NCBI GenBank assembly: GCA_948890655.1
Contig: CAQTYU010000004.1
Coordinates: forward strand, 62,001-126,000
Source of the DNA: Christensenellaceae bacterium
GTDB taxonomy: Bacteria; Bacillota; Clostridia; Christensenellales; Borkfalkiaceae
Direction: 5' to 3'
DNA length: 64,000 nucleotides
The notes beneath the pieces are model-generated. The model ran no database searches and had not been told where the DNA came from. It saw only the letters and a program-made list of their open reading frames with translations. Below, in pieces: positions 8,022-17,357 of this stretch (its first letter is position 1; each line of letters starts with the position of its first letter). A program made the position numbers and the translations under genes.

Positions 8022-9188
8022 ATGAATACGATAAAAATTCCCGATATTCTTTTGCCTTCCGACGGAATAGATATGACCGCTTGGGCGGTCAACGCGTGCG
8101 ACCAGTACACTTCGGATTGCGCCTATTGGAAAGAGGTTGAAAGAATAACGGGAGGAAAGCCCTCGACGTATAACTTAATATTTCCCGAGATTTATCTCAA
8201 CGACCGGCCCGAAAAGCGTATCGCGCACATCAACAAGACTATGCGCGAATACCTTTCGGGCGGCGTTTTTAAAAAGGTATCCGGTGGATTTATCTTGGTT
8301 GAACGCACTACGCCTTCGGGCACCCGCACGGGCGTAGTACTCAGTATCGACCTTGAAGATTATTCGTTTTCGGTCGGCGCAAAAACGCCTATCCGTTCCA
8401 CCGAGGACACGATTTTAGAGCGAATACCTCCCCGCGTTAGAATAAGGGAGAACGCTCCTTTGGAGCTTCCGCATGTAATGCTTCTTTATAACGATGAAAA
8501 AAACTCGGTTTTAAACGTAGCAGAGCGCGGTAAAGTTTTATACGACTTTGATTTATCGTGCGGCGGCGGACACGTAAAAGGCACTTTTATTACAAATTCG
8601 GAAGAAGTTAAAAATGCCTTTTATAATACCGACGGTAATCTTTTATTTGCGGTGGGCGACGGCAACCATTCCCTTGCAACCGCAAAAAAATGCTGGGAGA
8701 AATTGAAACCTAGGCTTACCGAAAAGGAACTGGAAAACCACCCCGCGCGTTTCGCTTTGGCGGAAGCCGTCAACGTGTTTGACAATGCTTTGAAATTCGA
8801 GCCTATCCACAGATTTGTGAAAACGGATAATCCCGAAGAGTTTTTAAACGTTTTGCAAACCTCGGGCAGCGGGAAAGCGTATATTGTAGTGAAGGGGGTA
8901 AAATCGGAAGTACCCTTCAACGCAAATACTCCCGCAGGCATAAGGGAGCTTGATGCCAACGTTTCGGAGTTTATTTCACGGTACGGCGGCGAAGTGGATT
9001 ATATCCACGGAGAGGATGATTTAATAAAATTAACCGAAAACGGCGGTGTCGGAGTTTTACTTCCCGCTATAGAAAAGAACGCATTTTTCCGCCTTATAGA
9101 AATGGGCGGCAACCTTCCCAGAAAAACTTTTTCAATGGGCGAGGGTTTTGAAAAGCGGTACTATATCGAGGCAAAAGAGATAATTTAA
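8022..9188 (+). CDS. DUF1015 family protein
   Basis: A 388-residue protein of the DUF1015 (COG4198) family, whose biochemical function is not established; in Clostridia these genes often sit near amino-acid biosynthesis genes. Seen: the N-terminal ILLPSDGIDMTAWAVNACDQ region, the central AVGDGNHSLATAKKCWE block, which is the most conserved part of the family, and a C-terminal VLLPAIEKNAFFRLIEMGGN segment. The ribosome binding site GAGGAG overlaps the preceding stop. It is followed 8 bases later by aspartate kinase, which suggests one transcript. Confidence 0.88.
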   Translation: MNTIKIPDILLPSDGIDMTAWAVNACDQYTSDCAYWKEVERITGGKPSTYNLIFPEIYLNDRPEKRIAHINKTMREYLSGGVFKKVSGGFILVERTTPSGTRTGVVLSIDLEDYSFSVGAKTPIRSTEDTILERIPPRVRIRENAPLELPHVMLLYNDEKNSVLNVAERGKVLYDFDLSCGGGHVKGTFITNSEEVKNAFYNTDGNLLFAVGDGNHSLATAKKCWEKLKPRLTEKELENHPARFALAEAVNVFDNALKFEPIHRFVKTDNPEEFLNVLQTSGSGKAYIVVKGVKSEVPFNANTPAGIRELDANVSEFISRYGGEVDYIHGEDDLIKLTENGGVGVLLPAIEKNAFFRLIEMGGNLPRKTFSMGEGFEKRYYIEAKEII

Positions 9189-9196
9189 GGAAAAAT

Positions 9197-10516
9197 ATGT
9201 CAGTTAAGGTTTGTAAATTCGGCGGTACGTCTATGGCGGACGGCAACGTCATAAACGGCGTAAAGAAAATAATAGACGCCGACGCACGGCGTAAATACGT
9301 CGTCGTTTCAGCGCCGGGTAAAAGATATTCGGGTGATACGAAGGTAACCGACCTGTTGTACGCGTGCCATAAAGAGCTTGTTGAAAAAGGCTCTTGCAAG
9401 AACGGCTTTGCCGCCGTCCGCGCACGCTTTAATTCTCTCGTAAAAGAGCTGAATATCCCTTTTGAAATTAACGCTCTTTTGGACGAAACGGAAGCGGCGA
9501 TTGACAGTGAAAGGAGTGAGGATTTTACCGCTTCGCGCGGGGAATACCTCTGCGCTCGCATAGTCGCGGAAGTTCTGGGCGCAACGTTCATTGACGCAAA
9601 GGACGTAATATTTTTTAACGAAGACGGCAGTCTGAACGGCGAAAAATCCTATAAAGCCATATCGTTTGCCGTTTCGGGTGCAGAGCGCGCCGTAATCCCG
9701 GGCTTTTACGGCAAGGGTTACGACGGCAAGGTTAAAACCTTTTCCCGCGGCGGTTCGGATATTTCGGGCTCGATAATCGCGCGTGCTGTAAACGCCACCG
9801 TTTACGAAAATTGGACGGACGTTTCGGGTTTTCTTGCATGCGACCCACGCATTGTAGAGAGTCCCGTAAAAATGAAAACCATATCCTATAAGGAATTGCG
9901 CGAGCTTAGTTATATGGGCGCAAACGTTCTGCACAGCGACAGTATCTTTCCGTTGCGCAAGGCAAATATACCTATTCAGATAAAGAACACGTTCCGCCCT
10001 CAGGACGCGGGCACGTCAATCGTACCTAGCGCCAAGTATACGCCAAGCGGTAATCTCGTAACGGGCGTAGCGGGCAAGAAGAATTTTACGGTTATCTTCA
10101 TTGAAAAATCGCATATGAACGCCGAAGTGGGCTTTATGTGCAAAGTTTTAAGCGTATTAGTCGAGGAAGAAATTTCTATCGAACATATCCCGTCCGGCAT
10201 CGATACTATGTCTTTGGTGGTCGAAAGCAACGATTTATCAAAGGAAAAGCTTGAAACCGTCATTGAAAAGATTAAAAGCGCGGTTGCCCCCGACGTTATC
10301 CGCGTAATTGAAGATATCGCTTTAATTGCCACGGTAGGTCACGGAATGTCCTCGTCCGTCGGAACTTCGGCAAGGCTCTTCAATGCAATAGCGGCTGCCG
10401 ATATCAATATTAAAATGATTGACCAAGGTTCAAGCGAACTAAACATAATCGTAGGCGTGCGCAACGACGACTACGAAAAATGTATTCGCGCCATTTACTC
10501 AGAATTTTTTAAATAA
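9197..10516 (+). CDS. lysC: Aspartate kinase
   Basis: Phosphorylates aspartate, the first step towards lysine, threonine and methionine. The 439 residues include the signature KFGGTSMADG at residues 7-16, the SRGGSDISGSIIARA nucleotide/substrate loop, and a C-terminal pair of ACT regulatory domains (from about residue 300; IEHIPSGIDTMSLVVE and MIDQGSSELNIIVGV). The tandem ACT region predicts feedback inhibition by lysine and/or threonine. It sits between DUF1015 and a ComEC-like gene, just upstream of the aromatic operon. Confidence 0.95.
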   Translation: MSVKVCKFGGTSMADGNVINGVKKIIDADARRKYVVVSAPGKRYSGDTKVTDLLYACHKELVEKGSCKNGFAAVRARFNSLVKELNIPFEINALLDETEAAIDSERSEDFTASRGEYLCARIVAEVLGATFIDAKDVIFFNEDGSLNGEKSYKAISFAVSGAERAVIPGFYGKGYDGKVKTFSRGGSDISGSIIARAVNATVYENWTDVSGFLACDPRIVESPVKMKTISYKELRELSYMGANVLHSDSIFPLRKANIPIQIKNTFRPQDAGTSIVPSAKYTPSGNLVTGVAGKKNFTVIFIEKSHMNAEVGFMCKVLSVLVEEEISIEHIPSGIDTMSLVVESNDLSKEKLETVIEKIKSAVAPDVIRVIEDIALIATVGHGMSSSVGTSARLFNAIAAADINIKMIDQGSSELNIIVGVRNDDYEKCIRAIYSEFFK

Positions 10517-10528
10517 ACAGTTTCAAAA

Positions 10529-11542
10529 ATGCCGCAAAAGAAAAAGCGCAAGTTATCGCGTCACCATATAATCATTATCATAATATCGGGAATAATGCTT
10601 GTTGCGACTATTTCCGTTTTCGCTGTCAACTCGTTTATTCCTCTTAAATATCTATCGTCTTTCTTAGTTTTCGGTAATCCGAACGAAGAGGGACTTTTAC
10701 GCGTAAATTTCGTGGACGTCGGCAACGGCGACTGTACGATTATTGAGCTTCCCGACGGAAAAATTCTTATGATTGACGGCGGCGACGGAACGCACGCCCA
10801 CAACGCCAAAATTTTAAAGGAGCTCAACAGCCGTAACGTCGATAACATAGATTATCTGATATGTTCATCTGTAGAAAACGGCTCTTGCGGCGGTTTAAAG
10901 GAGATTTTAAATTATAAAACCGTCGATAAAATATTTGCGCCTTACAGTCCCGTAACGTATATTTCCGAAGGCTTCAAACACTTTACGGACGCGATTAAGC
11001 AGCTCGATAAAGAAATTTCTTATTGTGAATACGGCGTCGGGATAGAGGGCAAGGGTTACTCGTTCTGTTTTCTTTCGCCGGATTCCCACCTTTACGAGGG
11101 CGGAGAATACGGTACGCTTCTGAATTCCCCGACCGAACAAAATATCAAAAACGCTTCCGCGGTAATCTGGCTTGAATGCGACGGCGTAAATTTTATGTTT
11201 TTAGGCAATACGGGACAAGCCGTTCAGAAAAAATTGATTAATTATTACAACGTTTCGGGTTTGGAGTTCGGCGGGCGTACGATTGATTTAACTAAGTGTG
11301 ATATTTTAAAGATGTCCGATCACGGGTCTAAAGAAGGCGCCTTCGCACAGTTTATTGATTTATTAAATCCGCATACGGCAATAATTTCGGTAGGTGAAAA
11401 CGGCCGTGGCAACCCAACGCTTGCGGCGATTGCTAACGCGCAGAAGAATGTGGGTGACGAACTTTACAGAACGGACGAGCTCGGCACTATAACAGTAACC
11501 GTAAAGGGCGGAAATTACGAAATTTCAAAGGAGAAACAATGA
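10529..11542 (+). CDS. ComEC-like metallo-beta-lactamase-fold protein lacking the metal ligands
   Basis: A 337-residue membrane-anchored protein: a very basic N terminus (MPQKKKRKLSRHH), one hydrophobic helix (about residues 12-35), then an extracytoplasmic domain with the hallmarks of the ComEC/Rec2 hydrolase fold (VNFVDVGNGDCTIIELPDGK, LMIDGGD). Where family members have the zinc motif THPHADH followed by GG, this protein reads SSVENGSCGG, so all three His/Asp ligands are gone. The later GD ligand is GN (FLGNTGQ) and the HHGS motif is DHGS. The fold is recognisable but zinc-dependent catalysis is unlikely. Its stop overlaps the aroC start (ATGA), so it is co-expressed with the aromatic operon. 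Confidence 0.82.
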   Translation: MPQKKKRKLSRHHIIIIIISGIMLVATISVFAVNSFIPLKYLSSFLVFGNPNEEGLLRVNFVDVGNGDCTIIELPDGKILMIDGGDGTHAHNAKILKELNSRNVDNIDYLICSSVENGSCGGLKEILNYKTVDKIFAPYSPVTYISEGFKHFTDAIKQLDKEISYCEYGVGIEGKGYSFCFLSPDSHLYEGGEYGTLLNSPTEQNIKNASAVIWLECDGVNFMFLGNTGQAVQKKLINYYNVSGLEFGGRTIDLTKCDILKMSDHGSKEGAFAQFIDLLNPHTAIISVGENGRGNPTLAAIANAQKNVGDELYRTDELGTITVTVKGGNYEISKEKQ

Positions 11543-12663
11543 AGTTAACGACGGCGGGAGAATCGCACGGCAAAGCTCTTGTAGGCATAATAGAGGGGTT
11601 GCCTTCCAACTTAAAAATCGACGTTGAAGAAATAGATTACTATTTAGCTTTGCGGCAGAGCGGTTACGGCAGGGGCGACAGGCAAAGGATTGAAAAGGAC
11701 GCCGTTGAAATAATAAGCGGCGTAAGAAACCGCTTAACGCTGGGCAGTCCGCTTGCTTTTGCCGTTAAGAATAATGACTATGAAAATTGGCGTGAAGTCA
11801 TAGCCCCAGAAGGCGCGGACACAACGCGGAGAAGGCTCACTAAGGTTCGTCCGGGTCACGCCGATTTGACGGGTGTTTTAAAGTACGACCAGACCGACGC
11901 GCGCAACGTTTTGGAGCGCGCAAGCGCGCGCGAAACTGCGGCAAGAGTAGTAGGCGGAAGTATAGCAAGACAGTATTTAAAGGTTTTGGGCGTTGAAATA
12001 TCGGGCTATGTAAAATCGGTCGGAAACGTCGTAGACCCCCATATATATGGCTTTAAACGCATTTTGGAAGCAAAGAAAAGTCCGCTTTTTATGCTTGACG
12101 GTAAAAAGGAGCAGGAAGCGAAGAGGCTTCTTGACGGGCTTAAAGAAAATGGCGACACTGCAGGCGGTATTATCGAAATTCGCGTCAAAGGTTTAAAGCG
12201 CGGCTTCGGCAGCTGTATGCAGTATGCCACCAAGCTTGACGCAATTTTATGCGGGGCAATGATGAGCGTACAGGCAATAAAGGGCGTCGAGGTCGGTCTT
12301 GGCTTTGAAGCCGCAAGGCTTGAAGGAAGCAAGGTTCACGATGAAATTTACTATAACGGCGACTACTTCCGCAAGACCAATAATGCCGGAGGCATAGAAG
12401 GCGGAATGTCCAACGGAGAAGAAATAGTTCTCCGCGCCGCAATGAAGCCCATACCAACGCTCATGAAAGGGCTTAAAACCGTGGATATTTCCACTAACGA
12501 GTCCGCTGAGGCGGCAAGCGAACGAAGCGACGTAGCCGCAGTGTGCGCCGCTGAAATTATTCTGGAAAGCGTGGTTGCGTTCGTGCTTGCCGACGTAGTG
12601 TCCCAAAGATTGGGCGGCGACAATATGCGCGAGGTTTTGGAAAGATACCGCGCTTTGAGGTAA
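11539..12663 (+). CDS. aroC: Chorismate synthase
   Basis: Final shikimate pathway enzyme, converting EPSP to chorismate with reduced FMN. The 374 residues show signature 1 near the N terminus (GESHGKALVGIIEGLP), the RQSGYGRGDRQRIEKD segment, signature 2 (VRPGHADLTGVLKYDQTDAR, with neighbouring ERASARETAARV) and signature 3 near the C terminus (TNESAEAASERSDVAAV). The start overlaps the preceding stop. First of five consecutive aromatic pathway genes; aroA and DAHP synthase are not in the window. Confidence 0.97.
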   Translation: MKLTTAGESHGKALVGIIEGLPSNLKIDVEEIDYYLALRQSGYGRGDRQRIEKDAVEIISGVRNRLTLGSPLAFAVKNNDYENWREVIAPEGADTTRRRLTKVRPGHADLTGVLKYDQTDARNVLERASARETAARVVGGSIARQYLKVLGVEISGYVKSVGNVVDPHIYGFKRILEAKKSPLFMLDGKKEQEAKRLLDGLKENGDTAGGIIEIRVKGLKRGFGSCMQYATKLDAILCGAMMSVQAIKGVEVGLGFEAARLEGSKVHDEIYYNGDYFRKTNNAGGIEGGMSNGEEIVLRAAMKPIPTLMKGLKTVDISTNESAEAASERSDVAAVCAAEIILESVVAFVLADVVSQRLGGDNMREVLERYRALR

Positions 12664-12666
12664 ACA

Positions 12667-13731
12667 ATGAAAGATGTAACCTTGAAAACGGCGACGGCTG
12701 AAAGCGTTATCCGCTGCGGCGCAGGCGCGTTTGAAGCGTATGCTCCTAAGCTTAATAGCAGGCAGTTGTTTATAATTACCGACGGTACCGTAAATAAACT
12801 ATACGGTACGCATTTAAGCTCCGTTTTCGGCGAAAGACCGAAATACGTTATCCCTGCCGGCGAAAAGAGCAAGAATCCGCGCGTGCTTATGGCAATTTTG
12901 AAAAGCATGCTGGAAGCTGGCGTACGCAGAAACTCGACGGTGATTGCGTTCGGCGGCGGTGTGGTAGGCGATATTGCGGGGCTTGCCGCCGCGCTTTATA
13001 TGCGCGGGGTTCGTCTCGTGCAAATTCCTACGACTCTTTTGGCTCAGGTTGATAGCTCGGTCGGCGGTAAAACTGCCGTAGATATGGACGGCGTCAAGAA
13101 CGTTATAGGCACGTTCTATCAGCCCGAAGAAGTTATCGTCGACCCCGTGTTTTTGAACACTTTGCCGAAACGTGAAATCCGTTGCGGTTTGGGTGAAATC
13201 ATAAAGTACGGCGCCCTGAACGCGGAAATTTATAAAAAGCTTTTAAAAAATATTAAAAAGTTTACCCGTGCGGCTTTTCTTGAAGATATAACTTACGACT
13301 GTATCCGCCACAAGGCGACGGTAGTGCAGGAGGACGAGCACGATTTGTCCGGCGCGAGGAAGGCGTTGAATTTAGGTCATACCACGGGTCACGCCTTGGA
13401 GCTATTATACGGCAAGCGTTCCCACGGCGAATACGTTTTAATCGGTGCGTATTACGAGCTGCAAATTGCCCGAAACTTCGGTATATGCGTGGGGCAATAT
13501 GCTGAAAATCTGGAAAAACTGATATTATCGGTCTTGAAAAAAGTTCCTTCCTTCGACGTTATAGAGAACGCCGCGAGTGTTGCTGCCCATGACAAGAAGA
13601 ACGATAACGAGCTTATCTCTTTAATAGTTCCAAAACGTGAGGGTCAAAGCGTGGAAATGAAGATAGAATACGGTAAATATGAGCAATATTTAAAGGAAAT
13701 CTCCGATAATTTGAGGAATAAAAATGATTAA
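12667..13731 (+). CDS. aroB: 3-dehydroquinate synthase
   Basis: Cyclises DAHP to 3-dehydroquinate using NAD and a divalent metal. The 354-residue protein has the NAD-binding GGGVVGDIAG (about residue 98), the PTTLLAQVDSSVGGKTAVD block, and the metal ligands in GLGEIIKYG (Glu), NLGHTTGHALE (His) and SHGEYV (His). It starts 3 bases after aroC ends and overlaps aroE by 8 bases. Confidence 0.97.
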   Translation: MKDVTLKTATAESVIRCGAGAFEAYAPKLNSRQLFIITDGTVNKLYGTHLSSVFGERPKYVIPAGEKSKNPRVLMAILKSMLEAGVRRNSTVIAFGGGVVGDIAGLAAALYMRGVRLVQIPTTLLAQVDSSVGGKTAVDMDGVKNVIGTFYQPEEVIVDPVFLNTLPKREIRCGLGEIIKYGALNAEIYKKLLKNIKKFTRAAFLEDITYDCIRHKATVVQEDEHDLSGARKALNLGHTTGHALELLYGKRSHGEYVLIGAYYELQIARNFGICVGQYAENLEKLILSVLKKVPSFDVIENAASVAAHDKKNDNELISLIVPKREGQSVEMKIEYGKYEQYLKEISDNLRNKND

Positions 13732-14530
13732 AAACAAGCTTGCGGTTATCGGCAAGGACGTCTCGAAATCAACGAGTCCGCAAATTCACGCGTTTATTGC
13801 AAGCCGCCTGAACTTGTCGGTTGAATATAATAAAATTTCAATTCGCGAAGACAAGTTTGAAGACGAGATAGACGCGTTACTTGCGGCATATGACGGGGTT
13901 AACGTAACTATTCCTTATAAACTTCCGGTAATTGCACACCTGAAAAATATTGAGGGTGACGCTAAAATTTTCGGCGCGGTGAACACCGTAAACTGTAAAA
14001 CTTTAACGGGTGACAATACCGACGGCTTGGGCTTCACGCTTATGCTGAAAAATAACGGCGTTGACGTTTGCGGTAAAGAAGCCCTCGTTTTAGGCGCGGG
14101 CGGCGCGGGCAGAAGCGTTGCCAAAAAGCTTGCAGATTCGGGCGCTTCGGTTTATGTGTACGATAAGAACGCTGAAAATGCTTTGGCTTTGGAAAAGGAA
14201 TTTAACGGCGTTCACGCTTTGGATACGGTTTCGGATAAATCATATTTTCTTATTGTAAACGCAACGGGCGTGGGGATGCACAAAACTGAAGGTATATCTC
14301 CCGTCGGGGAAAACCTTTTAGGGCTTTGCGCTGTCGCGGTTGATTTAATCTATGTACCCGAAAAGAGCGAATTTTTGAAAGTTGCCGAACGGCTCGGTAA
14401 AAAAATAATCAACGGGAAAGCTATGCTTTTTTATCAGGCGTATTATGCCGACTGCATTTTCTTCGGTTTACAGCCCGACGAAGAGCAGGCGAAAAAACTG
14501 TTTACGGAATATTGTGAGGTGGTAAAATGA
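13724..14530 (+). CDS. aroE: Shikimate dehydrogenase
   Basis: NADPH-dependent reduction of 3-dehydroshikimate to shikimate. The 268 residues show the substrate-binding SKSTSPQIHA near the N terminus, the catalytic Lys in NVTIPYK, the NTDGLGF motif, and the Rossmann glycine motif VLGAGGAGRSVA. The C-terminal block NGKAMLFYQA holds the conserved Gln. It overlaps both aroB and aroQ by a few bases, so the group is probably translated as a coupled set. Confidence 0.96.
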   Translation: MIKNKLAVIGKDVSKSTSPQIHAFIASRLNLSVEYNKISIREDKFEDEIDALLAAYDGVNVTIPYKLPVIAHLKNIEGDAKIFGAVNTVNCKTLTGDNTDGLGFTLMLKNNGVDVCGKEALVLGAGGAGRSVAKKLADSGASVYVYDKNAENALALEKEFNGVHALDTVSDKSYFLIVNATGVGMHKTEGISPVGENLLGLCAVAVDLIYVPEKSEFLKVAERLGKKIINGKAMLFYQAYYADCIFFGLQPDEEQAKKLFTEYCEVVK

Positions 14531-14946
14531 AACTTCTGTTTATCAACGGTGTCAACTTGAATATGACGGGTATGCGCGAAAAGGGCGTGTACGGTACGGA
14601 AACTTTGGACGTGATTAACGCGGAAATTGCCGCGCACTTCAAAAACGATACCTGCAAATTTTATCAAAGCAATTTTGAGGGCGATATCTGCACCGAACTT
14701 CAAAAAGCCCCCAAGGACGGCTTTGACGGCGTAATTTTAAACGCGGGCGCGTTCACCCATTACAGCTACGCCATACGCGACGCTATCGCGGCGATAAGCG
14801 TTCCCGTGGTCGAGGTGCATATGTCAAACGTGCACTCCCGTGAGGAGTTCAGGCACAAGTCCGTTTTGTCGGAGGTCTGCAAGGGCGTAATCTGCGGTTT
14901 CGGCAAAAACAGCTATATCTTAGCTGCGGAAAGTTTCAAATTATGA
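14527..14946 (+). CDS. aroQ: 3-dehydroquinate dehydratase, type II
   Basis: Dehydrates 3-dehydroquinate to 3-dehydroshikimate. At 139 residues it has the length of type II enzymes. The N terminus FINGVNLNMTGMREKGVYG contains the catalytic Tyr (YG) and Arg. The ILNAGAFTHYSYAIRDA block and EVHMSNVHSREEFRHKS carry the other active-site His and Arg. The Thr-to-Tyr change after THY (family THTS) is mild. It overlaps aroE by four bases (ATGA) and aroK by four. Confidence 0.95.
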   Translation: MKLLFINGVNLNMTGMREKGVYGTETLDVINAEIAAHFKNDTCKFYQSNFEGDICTELQKAPKDGFDGVILNAGAFTHYSYAIRDAIAAISVPVVEVHMSNVHSREEFRHKSVLSEVCKGVICGFGKNSYILAAESFKL

Positions 14947-15437
14947 ATGTAGTTTTAATCGGTATGCCCGCAAGCGGTAAAACCACCGTTGCGGAAATTT
15001 TGGGCAAAGAGCTTGGAATGTGTGTGCTTGACACGGATGCGCTTATCGTAGAAAAGCACGGTGAAATAAACGGGATTTTTGAAAGGCACGGCGAAGAGTA
15101 CTTCCGAGACCTTGAAAGCGAGGCTGTCAAAGAAGTTGCAAAAGCCGCAAACGTCGTTATCTCTACGGGCGGAGGATGTCCGCTTCGCAAAGAAAACGTG
15201 CAGGTTTTGAAAGAGAACGGAAAATTAATTTTCTTGCGCGCGTCGGTTGATGAGCTTATCAGAAGAACGGCGGGCGACGGAACCCGCCCTTTACTAAAGG
15301 GCGAGCGGGAGAAAAGGCTTAAAAGCCTTCTTGCCGTCCGTACGCCTATTTATGAAAAAGCGGCGGACTTCACCGTCGATACGGACGGGCTCGCGCCCGA
15401 AGAAATAGCGAACGAAATTACGGAGTTTATAAAATGA
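14943..15437 (+). CDS. aroK: Shikimate kinase
   Basis: Phosphorylates shikimate at O3. The 164 residues carry a P-loop GMPASGKTT at residues 7-15, the DTDALI magnesium motif, the shikimate-binding STGGGCPLR block, and the lid region RPLLKGERE. It starts four bases before the aroQ stop and ends four bases into the following reductase gene, continuing the overlap pattern of the operon. Confidence 0.95.
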   Translation: MNVVLIGMPASGKTTVAEILGKELGMCVLDTDALIVEKHGEINGIFERHGEEYFRDLESEAVKEVAKAANVVISTGGGCPLRKENVQVLKENGKLIFLRASVDELIRRTAGDGTRPLLKGEREKRLKSLLAVRTPIYEKAADFTVDTDGLAPEEIANEITEFIK

Positions 15438-16159
15438 AAACTGCGCTTGTTACGGGCGGAACGAGGGGAATAGGAAAAGCCATCGCGCTTGCATTTTTGG
15501 AACGCGGTTACGAGGTGGTTATAAATTACTGCCATAATGAAAAGGAAGCTCTCGCCACTCAGGAAGAGTTCAATATATTAGGCTACTGCCCCGTGCTGCT
15601 TCGCGCAGACGTTTCTGACGAAGCTCAGGTGCGCGCAATGTTCAGAGAGTTTTTCTCTATTTACGAACGGCTTGACGTGCTCGTCAACAACGCGGGTATC
15701 TCGATCGTTAAAGTAATTCAGGACACAACGCCGCAGGACTGGAATAAGATTTTCGACGTAAACGTAAAAGGCGTTTACCACTGTTGTCGCGAAGTCGCGG
15801 ACAAAATGATTTTTGCCGGCGGCGGAGCTATCGTAAACGTAGGCTCGATATGGGGCGAAGTCGGGGCAAGTTGCGAGGTCGCTTATTCCGCTTCAAAAGG
15901 CGCGGTTATCGCTTTTACGAAGGCGCTTGCAAAAGAACTTGCGCCCTCCAACGTCCGCGTAAACTGCCTGTCTCCCGGCGTCATAGACACGCAGATGAAC
16001 GCCCACCTCATAGGCTCGGAAATGGAAGAACTTATTTCTTCGATTCCTATGGAACGGATAGGCACTCCCGCAGAGGTTGCGGAAGCTTGCGTGTTCCTTG
16101 CCGAAAGCACGTACGTAACGGGTGAGGTTTTATCCGTCGGAGGACTGTTCGGCAAATAA
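15434..16159 (+). CDS. Short-chain dehydrogenase/reductase (FabG-like)
   Basis: NAD(P)-dependent oxidoreductase of the classical SDR family, 241 residues. The cofactor motif GGTRGIGKAIA starts near residue 8, NNAG follows near 87, the catalytic Ser lies in IVNVGSIWG, and the YSASK block holds the catalytic Tyr and Lys. The C-terminal VTGEVLSVGGLFG is FabG-like. It could be a second 3-oxoacyl-ACP reductase, but being the last gene of an aromatic operon rather than of a fab cluster leaves the substrate open. The start overlaps the aroK stop by four bases. Confidence 0.9.
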   Translation: MKTALVTGGTRGIGKAIALAFLERGYEVVINYCHNEKEALATQEEFNILGYCPVLLRADVSDEAQVRAMFREFFSIYERLDVLVNNAGISIVKVIQDTTPQDWNKIFDVNVKGVYHCCREVADKMIFAGGGAIVNVGSIWGEVGASCEVAYSASKGAVIAFTKALAKELAPSNVRVNCLSPGVIDTQMNAHLIGSEMEELISSIPMERIGTPAEVAEACVFLAESTYVTGEVLSVGGLFGK

Positions 16160-16272
16160 GAACTACGCAATACGAGTTGTCATTATATTGCTTTAAACGT
16201 GTAGTTGAATTATTTTTTTACTAAAAAAGTAATTTTGAAAAATTTTTCGTATCATTTTATCGGGGAAGATAA

Positions 16273-17292
16273 ATGCAATCCATTAAAGAGAGAACTTACG
16301 CCATAGAAGACGCTTTCCTGTCGCAGTACGCATGTAAATCGAAAGACACGCTCGGGCGCGACAGAGAAGAAGAACCCTGCGTGATGCGTACGGAATTCCA
16401 GCGCGACAGGGACAGAATTATATACTGCAAATCTTTCAGGCGTTTAAAAAACAAAACGCAGGTCTTTTTTTCTCCCGAAGGCGACCACTATATAACCCGT
16501 TTGACTCACACTTTGGATGTTTCGCAGATTGCAAGAAGCATCGCCCGCACATTATCCTTGAACGAGGATTTGGCGGAAGCTATCGCGCTCGGTCACGATT
16601 TGGGGCATACCCCTTTCGGTCACAGCGGCGAAAGAATTCTGGACAAGCTCGTGCCTTCGGGCTTTAAGCATAACGAGCAGTCCGTAAGGGTCGTTGAAGT
16701 ACTTGAAAAGGACGGCAGAGGGCTGAACCTTACCAAAGAAGTAAAGGACGGTATTTTGAATCATCCGAAAAGCGGCGCGCCCGCAACTCTGGAAGGCAAA
16801 TGCGTCTCTTACGCAGACAGGGTTGCGTATATAAATCATGATTTGGACGACGCAATCCGCGCGGGTATTTTAACCGAAAACGACGTACCTAAGTCCGTTA
16901 AAAAGGTACTCGGCAATACGTCGAAAGAAAGAATTAATACCGCAATATCCTCCATTTACCGCAATTCCGCAGGTAAAAGCTTCGTTAAAATGGAAAGTGA
17001 GGTGGAGGAGGCAAGCGAACGGCTTCGTTCGTTTATGTTTGAAAGAGTTTACCTGTCCCCGACGGCTAAAAGCGAAGAGGAGAAGGCGGAAAGAATGCTC
17101 ACTGAAACGTATATCTATTTCGTCAACAATCCCGAAAAGCTTCCCCATTCGTATCTTAAATTTCTGGACAAATTCAGTAAAGAGCAAGTCGTTTGCGACT
17201 ATATCTCTTCTATGACCGACAGATACGCCGTCTACACATTTAATAAAATTTTTGTGCCCAAGGGCTGGACCTTTATCGACGAAAGCAACTAA
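16273..17292 (+). CDS. dgt: dGTP triphosphohydrolase-like HD-domain protein
   Basis: Hydrolyses dNTPs (typically dGTP) to nucleoside and triphosphate. The 339 residues show the HD metal motif: H in RLTHTLDVSQIARSIARTL and HD in ALGHDLGHTPFGHSGE, plus the upstream YCKSFRRLKNKTQVF block and the later YADRVAYINHDLDDAIRAG. It lies directly before dnaG and rpoD, a Firmicutes arrangement in which a dGTPase-like gene heads the primase/sigma operon. It is shorter than the E. coli enzyme but matches the Gram-positive group. Confidence 0.93.
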   Translation: MQSIKERTYAIEDAFLSQYACKSKDTLGRDREEEPCVMRTEFQRDRDRIIYCKSFRRLKNKTQVFFSPEGDHYITRLTHTLDVSQIARSIARTLSLNEDLAEAIALGHDLGHTPFGHSGERILDKLVPSGFKHNEQSVRVVEVLEKDGRGLNLTKEVKDGILNHPKSGAPATLEGKCVSYADRVAYINHDLDDAIRAGILTENDVPKSVKKVLGNTSKERINTAISSIYRNSAGKSFVKMESEVEEASERLRSFMFERVYLSPTAKSEEEKAERMLTETYIYFVNNPEKLPHSYLKFLDKFSKEQVVCDYISSMTDRYAVYTFNKIFVPKGWTFIDESN

Positions 17293-17357
17293 AATTTATG
17301 GGTTGATTCGCGATTGACCCCTTAAAAAGATATCTGATTAAACGGAACCTTACGCTT

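Noticed and set aside
9308..9934. 208-codon minus-strand frame inside aspartate kinase
   Set aside because: The plus strand encodes an unmistakable aspartate kinase; the reverse product has no recognisable motif.
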